Positions 28,652 to 37,468 are shown, counted from the first letter of the stretch. The stretch: DNA of 64,000 nucleotides from Thauera terpenica 58Eu (GCF_000443165.1 NZ_ATJV01000081.1:114576-178575), one strand, 5' to 3'. Notes: generated by a model not told the origin, from the letters alone. Numbers and translations: made by a program.

Positions 28652-29841
28652 GTTTGCCGAAGTATTCGGAGTACAAGGACAGCGGGGTGGCGTGGCTGGG
28701 GGAGGTGCCACAGCATTGGGAAGTCGCCCCATACAAGCATTTTGTTGATATTCATAACGGGGCTGATCACAAGAAAATAGAACAAGCCGATGGCTTTCCT
28801 GTGATTGGCTCTGGCGGTCCATTTGCCTTTGCGTCGGAGTTTCTATACGACGGGGAGTCCGTGCTGCTCGGGCGAAAAGGAACCATCGATAAACCGCTCT
28901 ATATAGTTGGCAAGTTCTGGACGGTCGATACGATGTATTGGACCAAAATCTCACCTGATGCCTTCGGGAAATTCGCCTATTACGTGGCTTTGACCATTCC
29001 CTTCACCTACTACTCCACGAACACGGCCTTGCCCAGCATGACAAAGGGCGCACTCAGCGCACATGCTATTGCTAGGCCGCCTCTCGACGAACAAACCGCC
29101 ATCGCCACCTTCCTCGACCGCGAAACGGCCAAGATTGACGAGCTGATCGCCGAGCAGGAAAAGCTCATCGCCCTGCTGGCCGAAAAGCGCCAGGCCACCA
29201 TTTCCCACGCCGTCACCAAAGGCCTGAACCCCGATGCGCCAATGAAGGATTCCGGGGTGGCGTGGTTGGGGGAGGTGCCGGCGCATTGGAGCGTCATTCC
29301 GCTAAAGCGAGCCATCGTACTCCAGCGGGGGCACGACTTGGCTGCGGATGTTCGTGAACCCGGTACTGTCCCTGTCGTCTCATCCGGCGGGGTAATCGGG
29401 TGGAATAACAAAGTGCAGGCCAAGGGCCCAGGAGTTGTAACAGGACGCTACGGCACAATTGGCCAATTCGTATTTGTGCCGGAAGACTACTGGCCACTGA
29501 ACACCACGCTATATAGCGTCCAGATGTATGAAAATTTCGCGAAATTTCTTTGGTTCATGCTGCAAAGTCTTTCAGCACTATTTGTGATGAACTCAGTAAA
29601 ATCCGCGGTTCCCGGAGTTGACCGGAACGACGTCCATCCATTGCCGATCGCACTGCCGCCTCGTGAAGAACAGGCGGTAATTTCGGTATTTCTCGAAACC
29701 GAAACTGCCCGCCTCGACGCACTCACCGCCGTAGCCACCCGCGGCATCGCCCTGCTCAAGGAACGCCGCTCCGCCCTGATTTCCGCTGCCGTCACCGGCA
29801 AGATCGACGTCCGCCACCTTGTCGAAACCGAGGCCGCCTGA
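28648..29841 (+). CDS. hsdS: Type I restriction-modification system, specificity subunit
   Basis: Reads the bipartite DNA target for the HsdM/HsdR complex. The 397 residues hold two target-recognition domains (about 25-150 and 220-345), each opened by nearly the same sequence ([15 protein letters not shown] at about 10-24; [15 protein letters not shown] at about 201-215). Each is followed by a helical conserved region ([41 protein letters not shown]). The recognition domains are AT-rich against the surroundings: 24 of 60 bases are G/C at 28741-28800 and 22 of 60 at 29521-29580. This fits domain exchange by recombination or transfer. It overlaps hsdM by 4 bp and shares one base of its stop with the hsdR start. 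Confidence 0.96.
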   Translation: MSLPKYSEYKDSGVAWLGEVPQHWEVAPYKHFVDIHNGADHKKIEQADGFPVIGSGGPFAFASEFLYDGESVLLGRKGTIDKPLYIVGKFWTVDTMYWTKISPDAFGKFAYYVALTIPFTYYSTNTALPSMTKGALSAHAIARPPLDEQTAIATFLDRETAKIDELIAEQEKLIALLAEKRQATISHAVTKGLNPDAPMKDSGVAWLGEVPAHWSVIPLKRAIVLQRGHDLAADVREPGTVPVVSSGGVIGWNNKVQAKGPGVVTGRYGTIGQFVFVPEDYWPLNTTLYSVQMYENFAKFLWFMLQSLSALFVMNSVKSAVPGVDRNDVHPLPIALPPREEQAVISVFLETETARLDALTAVATRGIALLKERRSALISAAVTGKIDVRHLVETEAA

Positions 29842-32800
29842 TGTACGAGCTGCACCAGGAGCACCACTTCGAATTCGCCATCTGCGACCACCTTGGTCGC
29901 CACGGCTGGTTGTACGCCGAAGGCGATGCCGCCCACTACGACAAGCACAACGCGCTCTTCCTGCCCGACCTCCTGGCCTGGGTGGAAGCCACTCAGCCGG
30001 AGAGCTGGCAGCAGCTCAGCAAGACTCACGGCGCCAACCTGCCCAAGGTGCTGGCCGAGCGCGTGCGCAAGTGTCTCAACGAGCAAGGCACGCTGGAAGT
30101 GCTGCGCCGCGGTGTGGAAATGGTGGGGCTGAAGAAGCCATTGCTGCTGGTGCAGTTCAAGCCCGCGCTGGGCATCAACCCGGCCATCCAGCACGCCTAT
30201 GCGGCCAACCGTCTGCGCGTGGTGCGCCAGGTGCGTCACTCACTGAACAATGCCCAGGATGCGCTCGACCTGGTGTTGTTCGTCAATGGCATTGCGGTGG
30301 CCACCGCCGAGCTGAAGTCCGACTTCACCCAGTGCGTGGGTGATGCGGTCGACCAGTACCGCTTCGATCGCAACCCGGCGCCCAAGGGCGAGCTGGTCGA
30401 GCCGCTGCTGGCCTTCCCCGGCGGCGCGCTGGTGCATTTCGCCGTCAGCCAGTCCGAAGTGATGATGAGCACGCGCCTGGCCGGCACGGCGACGCACTTC
30501 CTGCCCTTCAACCGCGGTAATGCGGGCGGGGCCGGCAACGCACCCAACCCTTTCGGCTTCGCCACCCACTACCTGTGGCAGGAGGTGTGGCAGCGCGACA
30601 GCTGGCTGGAGATCCTCGGCCGTTACCTCATCGGCAAGCGCAACGACAAGAAGCAGCTCAGCAGCCTCATCTTTCCCCGCTATCACCAGCTCGACGCCAC
30701 CCGCAAGCTGGTGGCCGACGTGCTGGAGAAGGGGGCGGGCCAGCGTTACCTGATCCAGCATTCGGCCGGCTCCGGCAAGACCAACTCGATTGCATGGACG
30801 GCGCACTTTCTGGCCGATCTGCACGACACCGACAACAGGAAGATCTTCGACAGCGTGCTGGTGGTGTCGGACCGCAATGTGCTCGACGCCCAGTTGCAGG
30901 AAGCGATCTTCGACTTCCAGCGCACCACCGGTGTGGTCGCCACCATTACCGACGAAAAGGGCGGCGGGGGCGGCGGGGGCGGCGGCGGCAGCAAGAGCGC
31001 CCAGCTGTCGCAGGCGCTGAAGGACGGCAAGAAGATCATCGTCTGCACCATTCAGACCTTTCCGTTTGCGCTCAAGGCGGTGCAGGAGCTGGCCGCCACC
31101 GAGGGCAAGCGCTTTGCCGTGATTGCCGATGAGGCGCACAGCTCGCAGAGCGGCGAGGCGGCGGCCAAGCTCAAGCAGCTGCTCTCCGCCGAGGAGATGG
31201 CCGAGCTGAAGGATGGTGGCGAGATCGACACCGAAACCCTGCTTGCCCTGCAGATGTCGGCGAAGGCGAGTGGGTCGGCTGCGGACAAAGGTCTTACCTA
31301 CATCGCCTTCACCGCGACGCCCAAGCAGAAGACGCTGGAGCTGTTCGGCACCATGGCAAGCGGCGCGGACAGCGACGGCCTGCCGCAGGCCTTCCACGTG
31401 TATTCGATGCGCCAGGCCATCGAGGAGGGGTTCATCCTCGACGTGTTGCAGAACTACACCACCTACAAGCTCGCTTTCAGGCTCGCCAACGACGGTCAGG
31501 AATACGACGAAACCCAGGTCAGCAAGAGCGAAGCGCTCAAGGGCATCATGCAGTGGGTGCGCCTGCACCCGTACAACATCAGCCAGAAGGTGCAGACCGT
31601 GGTCGAGCACTTTCGCGACAACGTCCAGCCCCTGCTCGAGGGCAAGGCCAAGGCGATGATCGTGGTCAGCAGCCGCAAGGAGGCGGTGCGCTGGCAAAAG
31701 GCGATTGCCGCCTACATCGCCCGCCAGCACTACGAGCTGGGCGTGCTGGTGGCTTTTTCGGGTGAGGTTGACGACCCGGAGAGCTACGCGGAGCCGGTCA
31801 CCGAAGCCAGCACGCTGCTCAACCCCGGACTCAAGGGCAAGGACATCCGCGAGGCCTTTGCCGAGCCTGACTATCACCTGCTGCTGGTGGCGAACAAGTT
31901 CCAGACCGGTTTTGATCAGCCGCTGCTGTGCGGGATGTACGTGGATAAGCGCCTGGGCGGCGTGCAGGCGGTGCAGACGCTGTCGCGCCTGAACCGTGCG
32001 TATCCGGGCAAGGACACGACCTACATCCTGGATTTCGTCAATGAAGCCGAGGACGTGCTGGCGGCCTTCAAGACCTATTACGAAACCGCGCAGCTGGAAG
32101 CCTGCACCGACCCGAATCTGGTCTTCGCCCTGCGCGCCAAGCTCGACGCCAGCGGCTTCTACGACAGCTTCGAGGTGGATCGCGTGGCGCAGGTCGAGAT
32201 GGACGCCAAAGGCACGCAGGCGCAGCTGAGCCAGGCGCTGGCGCCGGTGGCCGATCGCCTGCTGAAACGCTACAAGGCAGCGCAGAACGCGAAGGCGATC
32301 GCCGAGACCAAGGGCGATGAAGCCGCCACCCAGACGGCCAAGGACGCGATGGCCGTGCTGCTGCTGTTCAAGGGCGACATGGGCGCTTTCAACCGTCTGT
32401 ATGCCTTTCTGTCGCAGATCTTCGATTACGGCAACACCGACATCGAGAAGCGCTTCATCTTCTACAAGCGTCTGCTGCCCTTGCTCGATTTCGGCCGTGA
32501 GCGCGAGAACGTCGACCTGTCCAAGGTGGTGCTGACCCACCACACCCTGCGCGACAAGGGCAGGCAGGCGCTCAATCTGAAGGACGGTGAAGCCGCGAAG
32601 TTGGCACCGATGACCGAGACCGGCAGCGGTTCGGTGCAGGAGAAGGAAAAGGCCTTGCTGGCCGAGATCATCCAGAAAGTTAACGGCTTGTTCGAGGGTG
32701 AACTCTCCGACAACGATCAGTTGGTCTATCTGAACGGCGCCCTCAAGGGCAAGTTGCTGGAGAACGACACTCTGGTCCAGCAAGCCGCCAACAACAGCAA

Positions 32801-33017
32801 GGAACAGTTCGCCAACTCGCCCGATCTCTCGCAAGCCATCCTGCACGCCATCATGGATGCGCTGGAAGTGCACACCAGCATGAGCAGTCAGGCGCTCAAT
32901 TCGCCGCGGATTCAGGAAGGTCTCAAGGACACCTTGCTCGGCCCAGCCCAGTTGTATGAGGCTTTGCGTGCGCAGGCGATGTCCAGGGCTGCACGCTATC
33001 CGTTGTCATTGCCCTGA
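29841..33017 (+). CDS. hsdR: Type I restriction-modification system, restriction/translocase subunit
   Basis: ATP-driven DNA translocase and endonuclease subunit. It has 1058 residues. The HSDR_N nuclease domain covers about 1-230; the ALDLVLFVNGIAVATAELKSD region carries the E-x-K type nuclease core (AELKSD). The superfamily 2 motor follows: Walker A SAGSGKT (308-314) and DEAH (430-433), with later motifs AFTATPKQK, KFQTGFDQPLL and QTLSRLNRAYPGKD. The C-terminal helical region (about 800-1058) contacts HsdM. A run of ten consecutive glycines (374-383; nt 30960-30989) interrupts the region between motifs I and II; it is encoded by GGC/GGG repeats. The reading frame is intact, so the system looks functional. 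Confidence 0.97.
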   Translation: MYELHQEHHFEFAICDHLGRHGWLYAEGDAAHYDKHNALFLPDLLAWVEATQPESWQQLSKTHGANLPKVLAERVRKCLNEQGTLEVLRRGVEMVGLKKPLLLVQFKPALGINPAIQHAYAANRLRVVRQVRHSLNNAQDALDLVLFVNGIAVATAELKSDFTQCVGDAVDQYRFDRNPAPKGELVEPLLAFPGGALVHFAVSQSEVMMSTRLAGTATHFLPFNRGNAGGAGNAPNPFGFATHYLWQEVWQRDSWLEILGRYLIGKRNDKKQLSSLIFPRYHQLDATRKLVADVLEKGAGQRYLIQHSAGSGKTNSIAWTAHFLADLHDTDNRKIFDSVLVVSDRNVLDAQLQEAIFDFQRTTGVVATITDEKGGGGGGGGGGSKSAQLSQALKDGKKIIVCTIQTFPFALKAVQELAATEGKRFAVIADEAHSSQSGEAAAKLKQLLSAEEMAELKDGGEIDTETLLALQMSAKASGSAADKGLTYIAFTATPKQKTLELFGTMASGADSDGLPQAFHVYSMRQAIEEGFILDVLQNYTTYKLAFRLANDGQEYDETQVSKSEALKGIMQWVRLHPYNISQKVQTVVEHFRDNVQPLLEGKAKAMIVVSSRKEAVRWQKAIAAYIARQHYELGVLVAFSGEVDDPESYAEPVTEASTLLNPGLKGKDIREAFAEPDYHLLLVANKFQTGFDQPLLCGMYVDKRLGGVQAVQTLSRLNRAYPGKDTTYILDFVNEAEDVLAAFKTYYETAQLEACTDPNLVFALRAKLDASGFYDSFEVDRVAQVEMDAKGTQAQLSQALAPVADRLLKRYKAAQNAKAIAETKGDEAATQTAKDAMAVLLLFKGDMGAFNRLYAFLSQIFDYGNTDIEKRFIFYKRLLPLLDFGRERENVDLSKVVLTHHTLRDKGRQALNLKDGEAAKLAPMTETGSGSVQEKEKALLAEIIQKVNGLFEGELSDNDQLVYLNGALKGKLLENDTLVQQAANNSKEQFANSPDLSQAILHAIMDALEVHTSMSSQALNSPRIQEGLKDTLLGPAQLYEALRAQAMSRAARYPLSLP

Positions 33018-33056
33018 AGTAGCCGGCAGTGCAGGTTCCCGGCGCACTCCAGCGGC

Positions 33057-33160
33057 GTACGTTGTGGCGCCAAACCCCTCGCGCCTCGCGGCGCTCCTAC
33101 AGCAGATTGTGGCGTTGGGTGCGGGGGGGCTTGTAGGAACACCGCAAGGCGCGAATGCGG
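33057..33160. repeat. REP-pair (BIME-like) element, right copy flanking the hsd cassette
   Basis: Direct repeat of the element at 26676-26786: ACGTTGTGGC start, REP unit at 33078-33100 (GCGCC-TCGC-GGCGC), spacer with CAGATTGTGGCGTTGGGTGC, second inverted unit at 33133-33156 (more diverged). It begins 40 bp after the hsdR stop. Confidence 0.85.
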
Positions 33161-33253
33161 ACCAGGACTGCCCGGGCGCCAAAGCATGTTGCATGCGGGG
33201 GCGCAGAGCCGATGGGAGTAAAATGCCTCGCTTCCCGCAAAGGGCGAGACCGG

Positions 33254-33269
33254 TGTTTCACGTGGAACA
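33254..33269. other. parS-like ParB-binding site (one mismatch)
   Basis: TGTTTCACGTGGAACA differs at one position from the bacterial parS consensus TGTTTCACGTGAAACA. It ends 6 bp before the ATG of the TSUP gene and so covers its ribosome-binding region. The perfect site is 792 bp further on. Confidence 0.7.
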
Positions 33270-33275
33270 ATTCTG

Positions 33276-34043
33276 ATGGATGTTGATTTTGTATTTGTGG
33301 CGCTGGGGTTTGCGGCATTCTTTGCGGGCTTTGTCGATTCCATCGTCGGTGGCGGGGGGCTGATACAACTCCCGGCGCTGCTCACCGCTTTCCCGAGCAC
33401 GGCGCCCGCCGTTCTGTTTGGTACGAACAAGTTGGCGAGCATAGTGGGCACGGCTACTGCCGCTGTGCAGTACAGCCGTCGGGTGCGAATTCCCTGGGGG
33501 GTTGCCGGGCCGGGTGCACTCGCTGCGCTGGTGGGTTCGTGGTTTGGTGCGAAGACGGTGGTCTATCTCGATCCTAGTGTTCTTCGTCCCCTGATCTTGT
33601 TCTTGCTGGTGCTGGTTGCGGTCTATACCTTCGTGCGCAAGGATCTCGGCTCGGTGTCGACCGAGCCGGAGCACGGCCGGCGCTCCGCCGGAATTGCGGT
33701 GGCAATCGGGGGTGTGATCGGGTTTTACGATGGGATCTTCGGGCCGGGGACGGGCAGCTTTCTGATCTTCCTGTTCATCCGCCTGCTGGGCATGGACTTT
33801 CTGCGCGCATCGGTATCGGCGAAAATCGTGAATGTGGCGACCAACGTCGCGGCCATCGCCTACTTCGCGGGCAGTGTTCAGATGATGTGGGCCTTGGCCG
33901 CCGTGATGGCGGTATGCAGTCTCACAGGGTCGATCATTGGTACGAGCTTGGCGATGCGTCATGGCAGTGGCTTTGTGCGCAAGATGTTTCTTGCGGTGGT
34001 GAGTGTGCTGATAGCCCGACTTGCCTACGACACCTTCTTCTGA
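33276..34043 (+). CDS. TSUP family (TauE/SafE-like) anion exporter
   Basis: Inner-membrane protein of 255 residues in the TSUP (TauE/SafE) family, whose members move sulfite, sulfonates or other small anions. The substrate here is unknown. Seven to eight hydrophobic segments are visible. The family glycine motifs are present: FAGFVDSIVGGGGLIQLPAL near the N-terminus and the second-half repeat GFYDGIFGPGTGSFLIFLF (about 150-168), which mirrors it. The gene stands alone between hsdR and speD, with a ParB-binding site at each end (33254-33269 overlapping its start region, 34061-34076 after its stop). Confidence 0.92.
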   Translation: MDVDFVFVALGFAAFFAGFVDSIVGGGGLIQLPALLTAFPSTAPAVLFGTNKLASIVGTATAAVQYSRRVRIPWGVAGPGALAALVGSWFGAKTVVYLDPSVLRPLILFLLVLVAVYTFVRKDLGSVSTEPEHGRRSAGIAVAIGGVIGFYDGIFGPGTGSFLIFLFIRLLGMDFLRASVSAKIVNVATNVAAIAYFAGSVQMMWALAAVMAVCSLTGSIIGTSLAMRHGSGFVRKMFLAVVSVLIARLAYDTFF

Positions 34044-34060
34044 GGCGCGAGCGTTGCGGA

Positions 34061-34076
34061 TGTTTCACGTGAAACA
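34061..34076. other. parS ParB-binding site (perfect consensus)
   Basis: TGTTTCACGTGAAACA is the exact 16-bp palindrome recognised by chromosomal ParB (Spo0J) in most bacteria. It lies 17 bp after the TSUP stop, between that gene and speD. Confidence 0.92.
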
Positions 34077-34164
34077 GACGGCGAAAATCTTTGCGGGAAT
34101 GTTGCAAAGTTTGCCGTGATAGAATAGCGGGTTCCATTCACTGCTCCATCTACTGCTCAGGAAT

Positions 34165-34551
34165 ATGAACGGACTTCATCTGATCGCGGATCTCTACGGC
34201 TGTCGCGCAGCCTCTCCAGTTTTGATTGACTGTGAGCACCTCGAAACGCTTTGTGTCGAAGAGTGCCGGGATGCGGGGCTCACGCCGCTGGGTGCGTATT
34301 TCTATCAGTTTCGCGACGAAAATGGCGCCCCGGCTGGGGTGACCGGGACCGTGGTGCTGGCTGAGTCGCACCTCGCCATTCATACCTGGCCAGAAACGGG
34401 TGATGTGACGCTGGATGTCTATGTGTGCAATTTTTCCCGCGACAATGGCGATTGTGCCCGCCAGGTCTACGCGCGCGTGATTGCGGCACTGAATCCGAGC
34501 GAACGTGTCGAGCATGAAGTCACCCGTGGACGTCTGCCGGTGGAGGCCTGA
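34165..34551 (+). CDS. speD: S-adenosylmethionine decarboxylase proenzyme (class 1B)
   Basis: Pyruvoyl enzyme that decarboxylates SAM to supply aminopropyl groups for spermidine. The 128 residues match the short class 1B (Thermotoga/Bacillus type). The self-cleavage site is Glu67-Ser68 in LAESHLAIHTWPE, where Ser68 becomes the pyruvoyl group. His73 and Cys88 (DVYVCNF) correspond to the processing histidine and catalytic cysteine. speE follows after 3 bp, making a two-gene polyamine operon. A TAGAAT at 34120-34125 is a possible -10, without a clear -35. Confidence 0.96.
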   Translation: MNGLHLIADLYGCRAASPVLIDCEHLETLCVEECRDAGLTPLGAYFYQFRDENGAPAGVTGTVVLAESHLAIHTWPETGDVTLDVYVCNFSRDNGDCARQVYARVIAALNPSERVEHEVTRGRLPVEA

Positions 34552-34554
34552 GTC

Positions 34555-35439
34555 ATGAGCGCTCGCGCCGCCCTGGACAAGGAGGGGTTCCTGCTTGAGC
34601 ACTTGAGCGAGGATGCCGGGTTTTTCTACCGCGGCGGCAAGTTGCTCGAGCAGGGGCGCTCCGAGTGGCAGGATTACGAGGTGTGGGAGACGCCGCTTTT
34701 CGGTCGTCTGTTTCGTCTCGATGGCTGCTTCATGACCTCGGAGCGTGACGAGTTCTATTACCACGAGAACCTCATTCAGGTGCCCGCAATGGCGCATGAA
34801 GGGGTGAGGCGGGCGCTGATCATCGGCGGCGGCGACGGCGGCTCGGCCGAGGAGTTGCTGAAGTCACCGACCATGGAACGGGTGGTGATCGCCGAGCTGG
34901 ACGAAAAGGTGATAGACATTTCGCGGCGCTATTTTGCTGCGGTGCATCACGGTGCGCTCGATGACGCGCGCGTGGATATCCGCATCGGCGACGGCATGAA
35001 GTACGTCAATGAAGACGGGCCGGCAGCGGGTGATCGCTACGACCTGATCGTGCTCGACCTGACCGACCCGGTGGGGCCGGCAGAGGCGCTGTATACCGAA
35101 GACTTCTTTCGCGCCTGTCGCGCACTCCTGGACGCTGGGGGGGCGCTCAGCCTGCATATCGGCCCGCCGGTGTTCCAGCCCGAGCGCGTGCGTGAGCTGG
35201 TGCAGCGCCTGCGCCGGGTGTTCACCACGGTTTGCCCCTATTTTCTGTACATGCCGCTCTACGGCAGTCTGTGGGGTCTGGCCACCGCCTCCGACACGCT
35301 GAATCCGCAGGCCGTCTCCGCTGACGAGATCGACCGTCGCCTGGAGCAGCGTCGGATCAAGCTGCTTCATCATTACAATGGTGCCGTGCACCAGGCGCAG
35401 TTTGCGCTTCCCAATCATCTGCGTGCGCTGCTGGCCTGA
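34555..35439 (+). CDS. speE: Polyamine aminopropyltransferase (spermidine synthase)
   Basis: Transfers the aminopropyl group from decarboxylated SAM to putrescine. It has 294 residues. The nucleotide-binding loop GGGDGGSAEE is at 91-100, preceded by YHENLIQVPAM. The catalytic Asp region LIVLDLTDPVGPAEALYTEDFF is at about 164-185. TGGAGG precedes the ATG. It is coupled to speD. rsmB follows 39 bp later in the same direction but belongs to a different process. Confidence 0.96.
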   Translation: MSARAALDKEGFLLEHLSEDAGFFYRGGKLLEQGRSEWQDYEVWETPLFGRLFRLDGCFMTSERDEFYYHENLIQVPAMAHEGVRRALIIGGGDGGSAEELLKSPTMERVVIAELDEKVIDISRRYFAAVHHGALDDARVDIRIGDGMKYVNEDGPAAGDRYDLIVLDLTDPVGPAEALYTEDFFRACRALLDAGGALSLHIGPPVFQPERVRELVQRLRRVFTTVCPYFLYMPLYGSLWGLATASDTLNPQAVSADEIDRRLEQRRIKLLHHYNGAVHQAQFALPNHLRALLA

Positions 35440-35478
35440 TCAAGGCGGGCGGCGGGCGCCGTCAGGCTTCGACATCCA

Positions 35479-36897
35479 GTGAGCTCCTCCGCCGCCCCCC
35501 GCCGCCCGCAACGCTCGTCCCCCTCGCGTCCTTCATCGCCCTCGCGGAGTTCGTCCACTCCGCGGAGTTCGTCCACTCCGCGGCCTGCGCGCGCGCCAGC
35601 CCCAGCCCCAGCGCCCGATCTGCCTGAAGACAGCCTGGGCTACGCGATGCTGCGCGCAGCCGAACTCGTCGCCCGGGTGATGGAGGGCGGAAACCTCACC
35701 GACGCCTTTGAGCGCATGGCCGAGCTGCATGGCAGCTGGCCGGAGAAAACGCGCGCTGCGGTGCGTGATCTGGCCTGGTCCACGCTGCGCGACTATGGTC
35801 GTGGCGATGCGATCCTGCGCCAGCTGCTGCACACGCCACCCGCAATCGTCATTCATGCCTTGCTGTTGGTCGCCCTGCGCCGCCTCGAGCAACGCCCCGA
35901 GCAGGCGCACACCACAGTGGATCAAGTGGTGCAGGCCGCCGCCGTCGCCATGCCGGGGCTGAAGGGCATGGTCAATGGCGTGCTGCGCAATGCCTTGCGC
36001 CAGCGTGCGCAGTGGCCGCAGTGGATCGATGGCGACGAAGAGGCGCGCCACGCCCACCCGCGCTGGTGGGTGGAGCGGGCGCGCGTCGATCACCCCGAGC
36101 GCTGGAAGGCGCTGCTGGCTGCAGGCAATCAGCGCTCGCCGATGGCCTTGCGCGTCAATCGGCGTCGCAGCAGCGTCGATGCGGTGCTTGCCGAGCTGGC
36201 TGCCGACGACATCCCGGCGCGTGCCCTGGGTGCAGACACCATCGTGCTGGAGCACGCGGTCGCAGTCGCGCGCCTGGCGGCCTATGCGGAAGGCCGGGTG
36301 TCGGTGCAGGACGCCGGGGCCCAACGCGCGGCCGTGCTGCTCGCCCCCCAGGCGGGCGACCGAGTGCTGGACGCCTGTGCTGCGCCGGGTGGCAAGGCTG
36401 CGCATTTGCTGGAGATGGCGGACATCGAGCTGCTCGCGCTCGAGCTCGATCCACAGCGCGCGCAGCGCATCGAACGTAATCTCGCCCGCCTGGGGCTGCA
36501 AGCCCGCGTTCAGGTGGCCGATTGCAGCGCTGTGCAGCAGTGGTGGGATGGGCGCCCATTCGATCGCATTCTGGCCGATGTGCCGTGCTCCGCTTCGGGG
36601 GCGGTACGTCGCCATCCCGACATCAAGTGGCTGCGCCGTGATGAGGATATCGCCGCGTTTGCGCTTCAGCAGCGCCGCATCCTCGACGCGCTTTGGCACA
36701 CGCTCGCCGCGGGTGGCACAATGCTCTACGTCACCTGTTCGGTGTTCGCGCAGGAGAATGCGGCCCAGGTGTCAAGTTTTCTCCGGCGTCACGCCGACGC
36801 CGAAATCGTCCCCATTGAAGCTTCCCCCGACTGCCAGTTGTTGCCCGATGTCGACCATGACGGCTTCTATTTTGCCCGCTTGCGCAAGAGGCTCTGA
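35479..36897 (+). CDS. rsmB: 16S rRNA (cytosine-967-C5)-methyltransferase RsmB
   Basis: Methylates C967 of 16S rRNA using SAM. The start is GTG. Residues 1-45 are low complexity (Ser/Pro/Arg then Ala-Pro), partly encoded by an 18-bp tandem duplication. The NusB-like RNA-binding domain covers about 50-180 and the methyltransferase domain about 190-472. SAM motif DACAAPGGKAAHLLE (about 299-313), Cys370 in DVPCSASG and Cys420 in VTCSV, the two cysteines of m5C methyltransferases, are present. The end overlaps the DUF4390 gene by 41 bp, implying coupling with that membrane-signalling group. Confidence 0.95.
   Translation: MSSSAAPRRPQRSSPSRPSSPSRSSSTPRSSSTPRPARAPAPAPAPDLPEDSLGYAMLRAAELVARVMEGGNLTDAFERMAELHGSWPEKTRAAVRDLAWSTLRDYGRGDAILRQLLHTPPAIVIHALLLVALRRLEQRPEQAHTTVDQVVQAAAVAMPGLKGMVNGVLRNALRQRAQWPQWIDGDEEARHAHPRWWVERARVDHPERWKALLAAGNQRSPMALRVNRRRSSVDAVLAELAADDIPARALGADTIVLEHAVAVARLAAYAEGRVSVQDAGAQRAAVLLAPQAGDRVLDACAAPGGKAAHLLEMADIELLALELDPQRAQRIERNLARLGLQARVQVADCSAVQQWWDGRPFDRILADVPCSASGAVRRHPDIKWLRRDEDIAAFALQQRRILDALWHTLAAGGTMLYVTCSVFAQENAAQVSSFLRRHADAEIVPIEASPDCQLLPDVDHDGFYFARLRKRL
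35544..35583. repeat. 18-bp tandem duplication inside the rsmB N-terminus
   Basis: GCGGAGTTCGTCCACTCC occurs at 35544-35561 and again at 35562-35579, followed by GCGG. In frame it encodes the repeated Arg-Ser-Ser-Ser-Thr-Pro unit, so a copy-number change keeps the frame. Confidence 0.95.
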
Positions 36898-37468
36898 GCG
36901 CCTGCTGCGCGCCTGCGCCGTGCTTGCGCTGCTTGTGCCCTTGATCTTCGGGCACACGGCGCACGCCAGCGAGGCGCGCATCGTCCGTGCCGAGATCGTG
37001 CGCGGTGACGTCGGCTATGTGCTCAACGCCGATATCGACGTCGAGCTCAATCCACGTCTGGCCGATGCGGTGAGGCGCGGCGTCTCGCTGTATTTCACCA
37101 CCGAGCTGCGCATCGAGCGGCCACGCTGGTACTGGTTGAACGAGCTCGTCGTCGATCGCGGGCTGGAGTACCGTCTCTCCTATCACGCCATCACGCGCAG
37201 CTATCGCCTGTCGATCGGCAGCTTTCATCAGAGTTTCGAGAAGCTCGAAGCGGCGCTCAACACCATGCAGCGCGTGCGCAACTGGCAGGTCGCCGAGCTC
37301 GATCAGCTGGTCGCCGGCGTCTCACATGAGGCGGCATTGCGCTTTCGTCTCGACACCAGCCAGCTGCCCAAACCCTTCCAGGTGACGGCGATCGGCAGTC
37401 GCGACTGGAACCTGAGCACGGACTGGATGACCTGGACCTTCCTGCCGGGAGCGGCGGGCTTGCGATGA
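36857..37468 (+). CDS. DUF4390 exported protein
   Basis: Protein of 203 residues with an N-terminal signal-type segment (LLRACAVLALLVPLIFGHTAHA, cleavage likely after AHA), then a beta-rich DUF4390 domain (VRAEIVRGDVGYVLNADIDVELN, YHAITRSYRLSIG, GSRDWNLSTDWMTWTF). No function is known. In betaproteobacteria this family is regularly encoded just before an NtrY-type kinase, as here, so a periplasmic input role for that kinase is a reasonable guess. The start is uncertain between ATG 36857 and ATG 36848; both lie inside rsmB. The stop overlaps the kinase start (ATGA). Confidence 0.88.
   Translation: MTASILPACARGSERLLRACAVLALLVPLIFGHTAHASEARIVRAEIVRGDVGYVLNADIDVELNPRLADAVRRGVSLYFTTELRIERPRWYWLNELVVDRGLEYRLSYHAITRSYRLSIGSFHQSFEKLEAALNTMQRVRNWQVAELDQLVAGVSHEAALRFRLDTSQLPKPFQVTAIGSRDWNLSTDWMTWTFLPGAAGLR

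Noticed and set aside
30240..32873. Very long open frame (877 codons) on the minus strand opposite hsdR
   Set aside because: It is a shadow frame produced by high-GC codon bias; it has no domain, no ribosome-binding site, and hsdR on the plus strand has full motif support.
33172..33185. CGGGCGCCAAAG resembling the 3' end of the tRNA-Arg gene (CGGGCGCGCCAAAG), as a possible att site for the hsd island
   Set aside because: Only a dozen bases with a 2-base gap, in GC-rich DNA, and no integrase gene is present; the REP-pair repeats explain the flanking similarity better.
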